From Siniperca chuatsi (Eukaryota > Chordata > Actinopteri > Centrarchiformes > Sinipercidae): a stretch of DNA of 64,000 nt. The DNA is taken from NCBI RefSeq assembly GCF_020085105.1, contig NC_058057.1:19891860-19955859 (forward strand), read 5' to 3'. The notes beneath the pieces were generated by a model. It worked only from the letters and a program-made list of their open reading frames with translations. It did no database searches and was not told the origin of the DNA. Positions 38,201-49,692 of this stretch are shown piece after piece. Positions within the stretch are counted from its first letter, which is position 1. Every line of letters begins with the position of its first letter. The translations under genes and the position numbers were made by a program.

Positions 38201-41200
38201 GCTCAGTTTAAATATCACAACTAGTTTGGAAGCCAATCCTTGTCCAGTATGTAACTTACACATGTGTGATATGGAAACTTGAAACCTCTGGTGCACATAC
38301 ACTGAGAATGGGCTTTTCAGTGAAGTAGGAGTCATTTTGTGTCCAGTAAAACTTTTGAACTGAAAAATATTTGCATATTCATACTTTTCAATGAGGGAGA
38401 AGGAATAGATAGCGCTAATTGAATTTTATTTTGTGGGAAAACCATATCAGACACAAAGTGTTATTCAAAGCAGAGTATTTTTATATGTCATAAAACATGT
38501 CTGGTAAGTATTTTTTGAGACAATCAGATGGCCTGTGTTTTCCAGATTAAGATAATAGAATCCATGACAGTGCCATTTATTAGGTCAAATGCAATGGTCA
38601 GTGGTATCTTACGGAGATCAGTAACTTGTGCAGTGCTGTTTATTATCTGGGTAATTTATAAAACTATTATTTTATTTTATATTATTTTATTTTACCTGCT
38701 CCTCACCTACCATTACTTAAAATGACGCAATGTCTAATTATGACCCTCCGTCACAGGTAATGGCCCGACTGCAGACATACAGTTAATTGTGAGCACTGGA
38801 ACCAAAGAGTTGTACTTTTTCACTTGAGGGATTGTAAGTGCAGGTATCCAAAATTTTCATTTCATTTCACCAAAATTTCACAAGAAAAAAAAAAGCAAGA
38901 TGTAAACAGAAGTCCGAAAAAATAAACATAATTTTGTGTTTGTTTAATTATCGTGTGAGCCCTCAGGTTTATCTTGGAACCCCCAAGTTGGGATCCAATG
39001 ACATAGGAAGTGAGCGATTCACATTATCTGGATCTGTTGCTCATATGTTGCCTTGTACAGTATGTGTCGGCCTTCTGGATCACAAAAAACAATGAAACAC
39101 TCACTAAATCATCATATCAGTAGAGGAAGGTCAGCGGGATGTGAAAAGCGACTTACAAGTGCTATAAACTGACACCGTAGCATTTAGCTCTGACTTGTAT
39201 ACTGCTGAGCCTGCCGATATGTTTATTGTTAGTGTGGAGAGGTCTCTGGCTGCCGCTATATACTGCATGCGTACGTACACACTATTATCTGCAAGTGAGC
39301 AATGTCGTTTATTGTGTTGTTTAGAATACAAAGCAGCTACTCAGCACTGCAGAGGATCAACCAAGATCTGGAGGAAAAGATCCACAGAGATGTAAGTGTT
39401 TAAGCCTGTGTGTGTGTGTGCTGTATCCAGTCATATGAATTCCCATGCTTGCGGTTAAGTACCTGTAGACACAGAAGAAAAAGAAGCACGTAAGCAAGTC
39501 ATGGGGTTTAGACATGGTACAGAACACTTGGAGAGCCAATTTGAATATGAATATGCCCTGCTGTTGGTACCACTGACATTAATTATGGCTTATTACAATT
39601 GGCTGTCCTCCTTCCAATGGCAGAGTGATAGCAAACCCATTGTTCCTCAGTGCACCGTACCTCACTTCATTTGTCAGACATTGCTTTTGCCGGTGGAAAG
39701 ATACAATTAACTAGCCTGCCTGAGAACACTGTATGACAATCAGGTGTCTTTGCGGTTGAATAGACAGCTGAAAACGCTCAGCGAATGGGTTTGTTACAGC
39801 ACAAGATAATAATCATCACGGCCGTCGTCGTGATTACGATGCTACAGCAGTGAAATACCAGGTTAATAGAGGGGCTTAAGGTCACTCGGCTTTTTGAGAG
39901 AAGAAATATGGTCATTTTCCAAAAAAAGGCCACAAGCTTTTTTTCTTGTGAAGTGTCCTCATCGGCTGTTATTGATTCATCTCACACATTCTCTCCTCAA
40001 GGGTGAGAGAGGTGCTGAGTAAGTCTCTATGTAATTGTAAAGCTTGTTTCCTCCAGAGGTTCCACAATCCCATCTGATCCCGTGGCTCTGCACAACTATA
40101 GAGAATGTAATTACAAGATTGATAAACACGGTGATATACTTTGAGTGTTCTTCTACTACACACACACAGCTACAGCAGGAAAAGTCTGAAGAGAAAAGAC
40201 CTAACTTTTGCACACTTAAACCAACACACCAGCTGTCATGTAATACCTCAAACTGTGCCATTTATGGATGCTGACAGGGAATCAGCTTGAAAAGGAAGCA
40301 AGTAATGAATTAAAACTTTACGCAAAATGCAAACTTGTCTTTCAAACTGCAGCAAAAAAGTGCTTCGTGAAGACAAACCTGGACTCTACAGTAATCTCTG
40401 TCTTCATCAGCCTACAAAAGGAGAAAATTGACTTCTGTGGAGTGCTCAGTTTACTGACGTCATGGTTTATTGGTTACCCATAGTAACCAAAAATTTCAGC
40501 TACAGCCATTTAAACACCATCAATGTGTGAAGTTGCTTAGTGTATCATAGTGTATCCATCCTGTATTTATTTTGAGAGCCAAGATCTCATACACAATCTT
40601 CTACAGAGAATAGATCCTGTTTATGTTACACATTTATAAGGGTACCAGTTCTCATGGAAAAAAAAAAAGGTGCTCTTTTAAAGCCTCATATCCATGAGAT
40701 TTTTTTGTTTAATTAGTTTATTAAATTAAATTATTTAAAAAAGTACCTTAAGTAACAAAATTATCAAAGCATATATTCAGTGACAAAATATTAATAATAA
40801 AGCTAGACATAGACAATTGCAAATGTACTTATTACTGTAATGGACTTTTAAATTGTAAAAACTGGGACACATGCTTTGATGAGTGTTGTTTAGACTGACA
40901 CCTTTGCAAATCAATGTGAAAATCTAAGTGTTTATAAATGTAGCCTTCTTTCCATGCTGGTTATTTTCTAAAACTGCTCTTTTGTCGTCAGTCTCAGCAC
41001 CATGACGATGAGAAGCGAGCGCTGAGCAGAGAGATCATCGTTCTCAACAACCACCTGATGGAGGCAAAACTCACCATCGAGAAGCTGCGAGAAGACAATG
41101 TAAGAGCCCAGTGAACATCACACTGCTCAGACTGTTAATTCATCTCTTTATATTTTCATTTCTAGAGACTAAAATAATGCATTTTAGCTACACATTGTTC

Positions 41201-44200
41201 ACTGTCTGTGGAATATGAATTCCTGCCCTCAACAAAAACAATCTGCTTAATTTGTCATTACGATTGGAAATGTTTTCCTCGTTATAACAAGATACTTTCA
41301 TGTTAGGACATATTTTTCAAATGATACCAAATTATTTTGTTATAACAAAAGTCACTCTTAATAACAAGAAACTGAGTAGGTTTTTGTTTTTTCTAATGCT
41401 GCCCTGCGTGTCTATTCTAGTACTAGATAGTAAAGAGAAAAAACGGAATGATCCTCTGGTTACCCTGTTTGGCTAAGGTTGTCACAGCAAAACTCATCAA
41501 ACACAAGTATTTAGAGACACGTTTACTCTTATTAACCCTCATAATGCTGCACAAAAGCAACGAAAAGGTGATGTTTGCAGCTGTAAACAGTCTGATTTTC
41601 AGTTTCAAGGCAAGCAGGTAAAGTAAGTTTGGGGGATAGAAGTAAAGTAACACCTAATCAGTAGACATGATGAAAATACTCACCAACACTAGTGAATGAA
41701 TATCCCTAAATGTTATGTCTTGTCGTCCAATTGTGGTCATGCTGTTGCTCCATAGGACATGTACAGGAAGGACTGTAACCTGGCTGCTCAGCTTCTCCAG
41801 TGCAACAAATCTCTTTACAGGGCCCAGCTCTCTGAGGTGAGCACTACACTCACTTTTACCTGTCATTCAGTCTTGTAATCAAGCTCAATTCTTTTTTTTT
41901 TTTTGTTGAATTTAGTGCAACTCACCTTTTCCAAACAAACATTTTTACCTGCTTCATCAATTTTATTACGATTTTAATCACATCAAATCCCTAGACATTC
42001 TGAGAACTTTTTAACACATCGGTAGCCAGGTAAAAGGGAAAGATTTGGTGTAATATCTGTGATTTGTGGCGAACAGGAGATGTGAGTGAGGTTTTTCTTG
42101 AGCAGCACTAAGACGAATTTTCAGCTCATGACATAAGATGGGAGAAAAAAGTGCTGTACCAACTATAACTGAAGGTTATGTTGCCCTTTGTGAGGCAGAA
42201 GAGATAAGAGACAGGACATGGTGGAGCGGTGACGGCTGTAGGTCACTGCAGGAAGGAAGGGAGAGATTGCAGAATTAAAGCTGTTTTTTGGCTGAATAAC
42301 CTTCACCTGAGAGATGTGAAAGACGCAAAAAGTTGGTAGCTAATATAACACAGCTTAACATGCTTCCTGAAAAAAGGTAGAGTCCAGACATAATCATTTA
42401 CTTTATAGCCATTATTGCTATTAGCCATGGATGAATGAAAATCATCTGCATTTTTACAGTATATTATATATATATATACTATGTCTTATATTTACCATTA
42501 AAGTGTGGTAACGTCACGCTGAAAAATATATTTTTTTAAATTGCTCATTTATATTTACCTAAACTATTGAAATTATTACATTTCCATTACAGTATTAAAA
42601 CATTATTTTTGTGATGTGTTTTTTTGATAAAAAATATCAGAGGAAAATCAGTCACTCTTACTTTTTTACGTTTAACGGATACATAACATTTAGAAACCTT
42701 TACTGTGCTTTTCATTTAATTTATCTTTCCCTCTAAAGGTGCTGTGTTTTTGGACATTTGTCCATTTACTGTATGTCAAATGAGAGATATATCATTTAGA
42801 ATTTACAATGTGACAACACAAACTGCGTTCTGCTTTCGTTCCCATTCAATTCTTATCGCATTGAACTGAAATTACACATGGGCTTGGATATGAAAGGTAA
42901 CAGTAGCTCAAATTAGTGAGGCAGGAGTCTAAAATTAACCAGGGCTCTCAAGTCTTTCTCCTCCTGTCACAATATGATGCTAAGTCAGAGTGTAACTATA
43001 GAGCACCGGGTTTAGTAATCACGTAATTGTTTGACAATGATGAAGCATGAAGCTCCACAGAAACTACATCAAGGCAAACTGTTCACAAATGTGAAGGACA
43101 GCTAACTGTTCAAGGAGCAAAAACTACAGTATGTTGCAAAATGTAAATGGAGAGCACACCGCAGCCTCGTCCTGCTATTCTGCTGTTGCTTGTGAAAAGA
43201 GATGCATGTGCGTATTGATGAGTGTTTTAACATCAGCCCAGCTTGGCGCCACTTTCCGCTGCATCAGCCCTGGGCCTTGTGCTGTGCCCATGTGACAGGG
43301 GTGGATTTTAAAGCTGGCAAGTGGCAAGTGTGAGGTTAAAGAATGCCTCTCCACGTTTTGCCCATATGGCTGAATGGAAATATCAGTGCAAACTGCAGCT
43401 GGTTGTGTAAGGCTCATAAAATATCCCCATATATATACAGAATACACAAACACATACCCACCCTCCCTGTGCACAGTAGAGGATCTGTTATAGAGTGAGA
43501 AACTGTTCTGCAGGCATACTGCCAAACATAATGGGGGTCAGAGGCTATACATGCACTCACTGTATGTCCACCAGTTTGCTGGTCCTGTGGGTGGGAGCTA
43601 ATCGAAAGCATATTGATGAATGATGCTGCAGCATTTTGAGAAGTGCAGTGGCTCTTCAGCGCCTACTGAAGTGCTTCAGTCGTTTGTTTTGCTGCAAAAC
43701 AAGCACAGAGAGGGTATAAAATGATTGGGCTCGGATTTCTGAACGCCACATAAAAGCTAATTGTGATCTTGTTCAAAACAAGCCCAAATGGAAAATGTGT
43801 GGACAGTAATTGAGTGGCATTTAGTTTGGTCCAAGTTGTAATGAAACTGTTATGATAAAATGTCTTTTCATGTTCTCTGTAGTGTTTGTCTTTTCTCTAT
43901 CTACAAAGTTATAATTAGCTTGCCTCTCATTGCCAATTAGGAAGAACTGACTAGATTCCCGTTGATGATGTGCTGCAGTTGGCTTAATGCTTGTTGCTAT
44001 GGAGAGGCACAGATAGTGGATGGAGGCTTTTTTTATTGAGAAATAGAGCAATGTCTTTTTTTTTCCAAGGAAGGCAACTCAGTTCACCTTTCATTTTTTT
44101 TTCTCTTTTGTTAAGGCTCTTGTCACTGAAAATGACAGTAGTCACAAACACAATTATTCCAGTCAAGTCAGGTAAATGCATAGGTGTATGTGGTGACATA

Positions 44201-44624
44201 CTCAGAAATCACCTATTGTATGTACTATGTGACATACTGACACACATGCTGCAGTGCACAGGGACAGAAACTGCAATACATTAAATTAAGACACGCAATT
44301 AAGATACACTATGAGCTTTCTCACCATGTGATTGTTGCTACGATCCACGTCTACAAGCCAGCTAATCAGGATACAACATAAAATGAATCAAAAGAATACA
44401 CGGACCAACATGATATTTTGTAAACGCCATTTTTGAATAAAGTTTAGAAAATAAACACACTCACAAACCAAAATAAAGGAGGCGAAATAAAAATTGGGTT
44501 TTTTTGCTCCAGCTTTTATTAAAACAATACAAAAAAAATACTAAAGCAACTTATAGAACAAGAAAGGGAACAACAGAAACCAGCCACAAGACATGAGCAT
44601 ACTGTTAAAAAAGGCAAAAGTAGG

Positions 44625-44667
<43 letters not shown>

Positions 44668-45026
44668 TTTATATATATATAAAAAAGATATTTTGACACA
44701 GAGTTGCATTTTCAAAACATAAAAGCGGTGCAGATGGATGACGCAAGCTGATGACTTGTCTCTGCTTCCATATTTTCTATCATAGTGCTACAATTCACCA
44801 CACATTCATTGCACAATCTGACAATCTGGCAAATCGATATCGTCAGTCAGTCTGACACCAAGATTTGATTAGACCCATCGCTCAGTAAACTTACACAGTT
44901 GTCGCACAGTCAAAGGTGCCTTTAATGTAGACAACCTGGTAGACCTTCTGATTATAGTGACAGAGATAGTCCAGGGAGTCTTTTTTAGTGCAATGGAGTG
45001 TATAGTTTTCAAGAAACTATTTACAC

Positions 45027-45076
<50 letters not shown>

Positions 45077-46635
45077 GAGAATTTCAAAACCTGTAAATGT
45101 TGTAGCATGCAAAACCCTCCTCAAAAAATCATCAGCAGAGCAAGTAGTAAGCTAATGCTACAATACAGCAACACTTATATATATACACTTCTCTGCCCTT
45201 CTCTTTTCTCTGACACTTCTAGCTGCCTGCCGATTTTCAGGAGCGACTGACAATGCACATGGAGGAGTCTCCTCTCTGCCACACCTACCCCGACACTGTC
45301 CCGGCCTCCCTCATTGCCAAAGTGCTCGAGAAGCCAGACGAGGCATGCAGCAGCAGCCAGGCCTCCCGCTCCCCCAGCCCCCAAACCCAGGACCACACTT
45401 TTATCTTGGAGAGCCTGGGACCAGGAGAGCGGCTGGGGCTCCGTGCAGCCTACAAATCTGACCTGTACAGTAGCGATACGGCCCTGTACTGCCCTGAAGA
45501 CCGGCACCGCGAGCGGAGGCCCAGCATGGACCTCCACGGTCAGAGGAAGCTGCTATACGGACCCCAAAACTCCACCGACAGCAATCCAGAGGAGGGCTCG
45601 GTGGGGTTGAGGGCTGGCTTCTCCCAGGAGCACTTTGCTAAGTTCCCTGCCACACTGGGTGCAGGCTCCAGCTCCTACTCCAGCTTCAGTGGAGGGGGGT
45701 CTGAAGACAAAGGCAACGGCCCGCCCAGCAGTGCTGCTTCCTCCCCGCGCCACCATTCCCTCTACATGGACTGGAGAGATGCAGGGGACTATGAGAGAAA
45801 GAGTGACTCATCCTGGGAGAGGGACAGTCCAAGAGGCTTTGCCAATGCTCATCCCTTCCAGCAGACGGAGCTGAGCCACCACCAGAACGGCAGCTCGCCT
45901 GTCTACAGCCGCACCATGTCCTCCTGTTTCAGTGAGCCCTATGAGCCGCTCCCTCCCTCTTCATCCCCAAGTGTTGCCTATGGAGACAGTCGTCGAGGCA
46001 GCACATTAGCCCCTGAGGAGGAGGAACTGATTGGCCGATGGAGACAACTTAGTGTGGAGGACTTAAGTGCCCACACCTACCGCAGCCCAGGCCGGGCCTC
46101 ACCGTACAGTTTCTCAGAGCAGCACTTCTCTGTCCGGCCTGCCAAGATCCGACTCGGGCCGCTCTACAGCAGCTTCCAGGAAGGGGCTGACTATTACCAT
46201 CACGGAGTGGGTGCCATGGACCCAGTGTGGGTAGCCGCCAGCCCTAGCCCCGAATGCAGTCCAGGGCTGCGGCAGGCTCATAGTCAAGCCCACCTGTACC
46301 GAGCCGAGGACAGCCAGGAGTCGGAGCACAGCCTCTACCACTCAGGGAGCTCCAAAGACAGGGAGGGTAATGTGGCAGCTGGCAGCCAGAGCACGGATTA
46401 TGTAGACCCCAGCCCCAACAGCTCCACCGAGTCTCTGAACCAGAGGTCCCTGGAGATGGCCGCAGAACTGCAGCACTACCAAGTGGAAATGCACAGCCTG
46501 CCTGCACAGGTGAGCCAGTCGCCACCGCCCGCCCCACCCCCTCCTCCTCCGTACAACCAAAAATTTGGCTCTCTGGGACTTTCCAGGAAGGACAGTCTGA
46601 CTAAGGCCCAGCTTTATGGAACACTTCTGAACTGA
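19139..46635 (+). CDS. begain: BEGAIN homologue with long N-terminal extension (7 coding exons)
   Basis: Coding exons: 19139-20140, 23738-23775, 35920-36081, 39325-39391, 40992-41099, 41756-41836 and 45223-46635. Joined at GT-AG sites they give 956 codons plus stop. BEGAIN binds the guanylate-kinase domain of PSD-95 and is found at postsynaptic densities and in nuclei (family knowledge). Exons 3-6 encode a coiled-coil region starting LLEQKEDLRKRLSYTTHKLE and including MYRKDCNLAAQLLQCNKS. The last exon is a serine/proline-rich, low-complexity tail with LPADFQERLTMHMEE, LIAKVLEKPDEA and a polyproline run. It ends RKDSLTKAQLYGTLLN, the BEGAIN C-terminus. The BEGAIN-like part from exon 2 is about 622 residues, near the mammalian length. 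Exon 1 adds 334 residues I do not recognise. A second possible start is the ATG at 23753 in exon 2. The paralogue TJAP1 shares the coil but is less similar, especially in the tail. Paralogue numbering in fish is unresolved. Confidence 0.92.
20683..20727. repeat. (GAAAA)n microsatellite
   Basis: About nine five-base AGAAA units in begain intron 1. Confidence 0.9.
20811..20935 (-). repeat. Dispersed repeat (GGATGGGAGCCGAAACGTC family), copy 2
   Basis: Reverse complement of 1655-1780 with few differences. Starts TAAGACGGTGTAGTCCCTCA and ends near GAAGTCATTCTCAAT. Confidence 0.65.
21862..21897. repeat. (GAT)n microsatellite
   Basis: About 12 trinucleotide units, ATGATG..., in begain intron 1. 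Confidence 0.9.
26097..26334. mobile_element. Palindromic insertion flanked by 13-bp target-site duplication
   Basis: The 13-mer TATGTCTAAAGTA occurs at 26097-26109 and again at 26322-26334. Between them lie two head-to-head copies of the GGATGGGAGCC repeat. The left arm (26110-26222, reverse) is longer and reaches the GACGGTGTAG end. The right arm (about 26245-26321, forward) stops at TTCTACGATA. The arms are complementary over about 77 bp around a short loop. A 13-bp duplication points to LINE-type target-primed insertion. Confidence 0.75.
26604..27385. repeat. Inverted-repeat element (TTAGCTTAGCATAAAGACT family), copy 2
   Basis: Termini TTTAAAGGAGTAGTTTGACC (left) and AAAATGTTGAACTATTTCTTT (right) are inverted copies of each other. 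The central part (GGACAGAGCCAG...) is present twice, so this copy carries an internal duplication and is the longest, about 780 bp. Confidence 0.7.
28240..28400. repeat. Partial copy of the inverted-repeat element
   Basis: Fragment with CACCTCTAAAGCTCACTAAT and TTTGTTTAATCCGTATAAAA, which are internal words of the 26604-27385 element. It lacks both ends. Confidence 0.55.
28448..28832. repeat. Inverted-repeat element, copy 3
   Basis: Starts TTAAAGGAATAGTTTGACAT and ends with AACATTTCCCAAAATGGCCA then TTGTTTTA. Carries GCTAAGCTAAGCTAACAAG on the right. Shorter than copy 2, with the left half reduced. Confidence 0.65.
29236..29279. repeat. (CA)n microsatellite
   Basis: About 22 CA units in begain intron 2. 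Confidence 0.95.
30073..30275. repeat. Inverted-repeat element, right half (copy 4)
   Basis: Contains GTTACCTTTGGACACAGCTT, GTCTTTGTGCTAAGCTAAGC and the end CATATATCCCAAAATGTTGA. The left half is missing. Confidence 0.6.
34335..34480 (+). repeat. tRNA-like SINE fragment
   Basis: Holds a B-box-like GGGTTCGATTTC, then CAGCCCTTTGCTGCATGTCG, a pyrimidine-rich body, CTTCAGCTGTCCCTGTCAAA and an AATAAAGGC end. This is a very common teleost SINE-type repeat. A reverse copy lies at 57590-57760. Confidence 0.6.
36103..36800 (+). repeat. Composite CAGTGGTGG element in begain intron 3
   Basis: Starts ACAGTGGTGGAAGAAGTGCT just 22 bp after the begain exon 3 donor. It shares its interior (GTCGGACTCACGATGGACAG) with 12029-12950. 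The right terminus is not clear. Confidence 0.5.
37560..37910. other. AT-rich low-complexity tract (AAATAAATA-type)
   Basis: Imperfect repeats of AATAAATA and TATTTATT in begain intron 3. Nothing coding. Confidence 0.7.
38095..38145. repeat. LINE/SINE tail fragment (ACTTTATTGATCCCC)
   Basis: ATACTTTATTGATCCCCGAA followed by GGGAAACT is the 3' end of a common teleost non-LTR repeat. Only the tail is present. Confidence 0.5.
44626..44682. repeat. (TA)n microsatellite
   Basis: TA repeats broken by a short TTATTTT. Lies in begain intron 6. Confidence 0.9.
45029..45076. repeat. (TA)n microsatellite
   Basis: About 22 TA units ending 146 bp before the acceptor of the last begain exon. Confidence 0.9.
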
Positions 46636-47514
46636 AGGACTTTCCAATCAGGTTTATTCTTTGATAGGATGCGAAATGCAAGGCCCTGGTATGTCCAGCT
46701 ACACCTTCTGTTAGCACGATCACTTTGATAGAAAATGGTTTGAATAGCAGCCAGGGGCCAAATAATTCAGTATCTACAAAATGTAACTATTGCTGATTAT
46801 TTAAAAGCTTTGATCGTATGGCAATGGATGGCAACAGTTTACACCACAATTGTCCTGAGCGAGTAAGTCATGTTAAAAGAGTTGGATGTGGGGCAACAGG
46901 AGGAGAGGGGCTCAAGCGGCCCGTAAAATTTGTAAGGGTGTGTATGTATTTAAATTACAAATGTATAAATATATACTATATAACTAAAAATTTAGTGATA
47001 TATTTTGTATGTAGCTGTTAGCAAGAAATACATTCAAAACAATCAAACAAAATGCAAATCTTGATAAACCTGGAACTTGTATATAAATTAAAAACTGCCA
47101 ACTATATTCGAAAACTCAGAGAGGTATTTTAATTGAGAATTGATGCCCATATAAACTGCACATAAATTCGTGTCAGTCATTGTTTTTAATCGACTGAATC
47201 AGTGTTGGCCTTGGGAGGATTTAAATATGAATGCTGAAAATAGGAAGACAACAAAAACAAATGAATCATTTCTTCTGTTGATTGAATTTGACAGTATCGG
47301 TGGGTGTGTTATATTGTTATTGATGGAACGTTTTGAGATTTGTCTTAGCAGTCAGTATTATTTTATTTTTGCTCTTCTATATCCCACGGAGAGGTTTTCC
47401 TGCCCCCATTCTACCTCAGATTTGGATGCCCACACCCCATCATGCCACTGTAACCCTGTTTCTTTGACAATGATGCATGTTTATATATTTTAGTTGTTTT
47501 GTTCGCCTATTAAA
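46636..47514 (+). other. Probable begain 3' UTR ending at an ATTAAA signal
   Basis: Sequence after the begain stop is AT-rich, with no gene and no recognised repeat. An ATTAAA hexamer at 47509-47514 is a plausible polyadenylation signal about 880 nt after the stop. The true 3' end could lie further on. Confidence 0.4.
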
Positions 47515-49692
47515 GCACAAATTATACATAAAACCTCCAAACCTTCATTTAATGTTCAAATGTAGCTGTGTGAGGATTTGAAATGTGGATGTACGATTAA
47601 TGTCGCTCGACTTTAAAGTACAGTAGCAGATGAACGGTTGTTGTTTTAAGATAACTGCATGTCTGCTGATCCACAGTGTTAAGTCGAGTGATTGAACTGA
47701 GAGGGAGACTCTTCATCAGTTAAGCTCACATGGCTGCAGCCATGTGGTGCGTGCTTGCTGAGTCACTACAAAGCCTCGCTTTATCACTGTTGTGAATTTA
47801 AAAATAGGTTAGTAGAGGAAGATTTTTGCCAAGATCAGCAAACTCAAAACAGTCAGGAAGTATATTTGTGTTCCAAGGAGTCATCAAGAAAATACTACAA
47901 GGAAATGTTTGTTATGCTGTGAGTTTTTTTGTGGTGTTAAACACACTAAATAACATCTAATACTCAACATACAGCAGCAATTGCTCTTCTGCTGTATGTT
48001 ACAAGTGTCTTGCTGGCACTAAATATACACTTATAATATAAAGCTAAAAAATATTGCTACAATAACTTCCACTTTTGTGAGACCTGCTGATTAAACTCTT
48101 TTAAGTCAATATATATTTAAATGAGGTGTAGGGCTAAAACAATTGAATTAGATTAGAATTTGTTTTGTCAACTATCAGAAATTTCATCGGCAACTTTTTT
48201 GACAAAAAAAGTCATTTACCAAACAACAATGCCAAACATAGCCGGTTCTAGCTTCTCAGATTTGAGGACTTGCTGCTTCTCTCTCTTGTAAACTGAATAT
48301 CTTTGAGTTTTGGACAGTTGGTTTGACAAAACAAGACATCTGAAGAGACCCTGGAAAATTAAGATGGATATGTTTTCAGTATTTTTTTGACAATTTGTAA
48401 GTAAATAGTCGATTAATAGAAAAAATAATTGCCAGATAAATCGATAATGAAAATAATCGTTAGTTCCAGCCCCACTGAGGTGCTTCTTATATTTAGTTAG
48501 TTAACTATTTTTCATGCAAAAATGCCAAAAATTCTCTAGTTTCAGCTTCTCAAATGTAATAATGCTGCTTTTCTATATCTTCTGTATTAGACCAATCGAT
48601 TAATCAATTAATCATGAAAATAATCAGATAACATTCAGCATTCTTAGCAGTTAACAGTTCTTCTATTAGCATATATAGGACATTGAGTCATTTCAGAATT
48701 TTTCTTGTATTTATTCTTATGCATCTTAACTTGCCATTGTAATTATTGCCGTATCTCCTTTCACTCCTTCCTGCCGAGGTGAGAGATTTACATGTGAGAT
48801 TGAATCCATCCACAGCAGGGAGCCACAGTGCAGCAGCATCTCACTCATCTGCACTGTCAACCTTATTGTTCCGTCTCCTCCAGACACAGCATTTACACTT
48901 CAAACACATCAACAGAGGGGGAAACTAGTTTATTAGCCACCCGCCCACCTCTTCTTTTTTTTTTTTACACTGCAAAATACATGCTAAAATATGCACAAAT
49001 GTAGCATTCAAATACAATACCTGAACTAGAAATGTGTTTTTAATTTCCTTCACTGTTGATTTGAAAGGGGTTGCACCATGTGTGCCCGCGTAGCATGTTT
49101 CCCCATCCTCCTGAGTTTCTTTCATGTGGATGTCTACATACATGTTTACAAGCACTTAAGTAACCAGGTTACAGGTTTCTCCAGTAAGCGGATTTCTTAA
49201 ATGTCGTGTAAAGAAGAAACCCTTTTTCCATTTTTTTAAAAACCTGATTTCCCCAGCTAAATTTCTCCAGGAGAACACCAATTCCTTGGTCATGTACACG
49301 GGTAACTGGATTTTTTAAAATTGGCTTTTTACATGTACACGTGCATGACGAAGACTTCAGACAGGGAAAGTTGTTGCGGAGCAGGTAGATGAAATCAGAG
49401 ATCATTTCACATATTTATGCATCTTCATTTGAACCATCACTTTTACAGGAACATCTTTTAATTCAAAGCTTTATACATTCTCTGATCAACCCACTGCAAT
49501 GTACACTCAGCCCTCTTGCGCACAGACACTTACACACTTCATTGGCACAATATGTCATTTAATTAATGATTATAGGTGGCAATCACTTTTCATAGAACAG
49601 TGTCTGTGGGGCTGCTAGAGATTAAGTATTTTGTCCAAGAACACATTCAGAAGTCGTCCCCCCCCCGTACCGTCCACAGAGCAGGACTCTGC
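47515..49692. other. begain-rdh14 intergenic region
   Basis: Convergent genes flank it (begain on +, rdh14 on -). It holds repeats at 48120-48640 and short open frames without family resemblance. The part next to rdh14 should include the rdh14 3' UTR. Confidence 0.5.
48120..48640 (+). repeat. Teleost dispersed repeat (AATCGTTAGTTCCAGCCCC type), copy 2
   Basis: Contains GAATATCTTTGAGTTTTGGA, GACAAAACAAGACATCTGAA, the ATCGATAATGAAAATAATCG end and CGTTAGTTCCAGCCCC. A second, shorter unit (about 48500-48640) follows, with GTTTCAGCTTCTCAAATGTA and an AATCGATTAATC-like end. Confidence 0.6.

Larger units (their letters stand above)
41837..45222 (+). other. begain intron 6
   Basis: Bounded by GTGAGC and TTCTAG. 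AT-rich, with two TA microsatellites near its 3' end (44626-44682 and 45029-45076). No gene seen. Confidence 0.6.

Noticed and set aside
45175..45537. 120-codon minus-strand open frame opposite the last begain exon
   Set aside because: It is the antisense shadow of a GC-rich coding exon. Other antisense frames at 46114-46647 have the same cause.
35920..46635. Assignment of the coiled-coil gene as tjap1
   Set aside because: TJAP1 shares the coil and a KDSLT-like end, but RKRLSYTTHKLE, MYRKDCNLAAQLLQC and the exact C-terminus match BEGAIN better.
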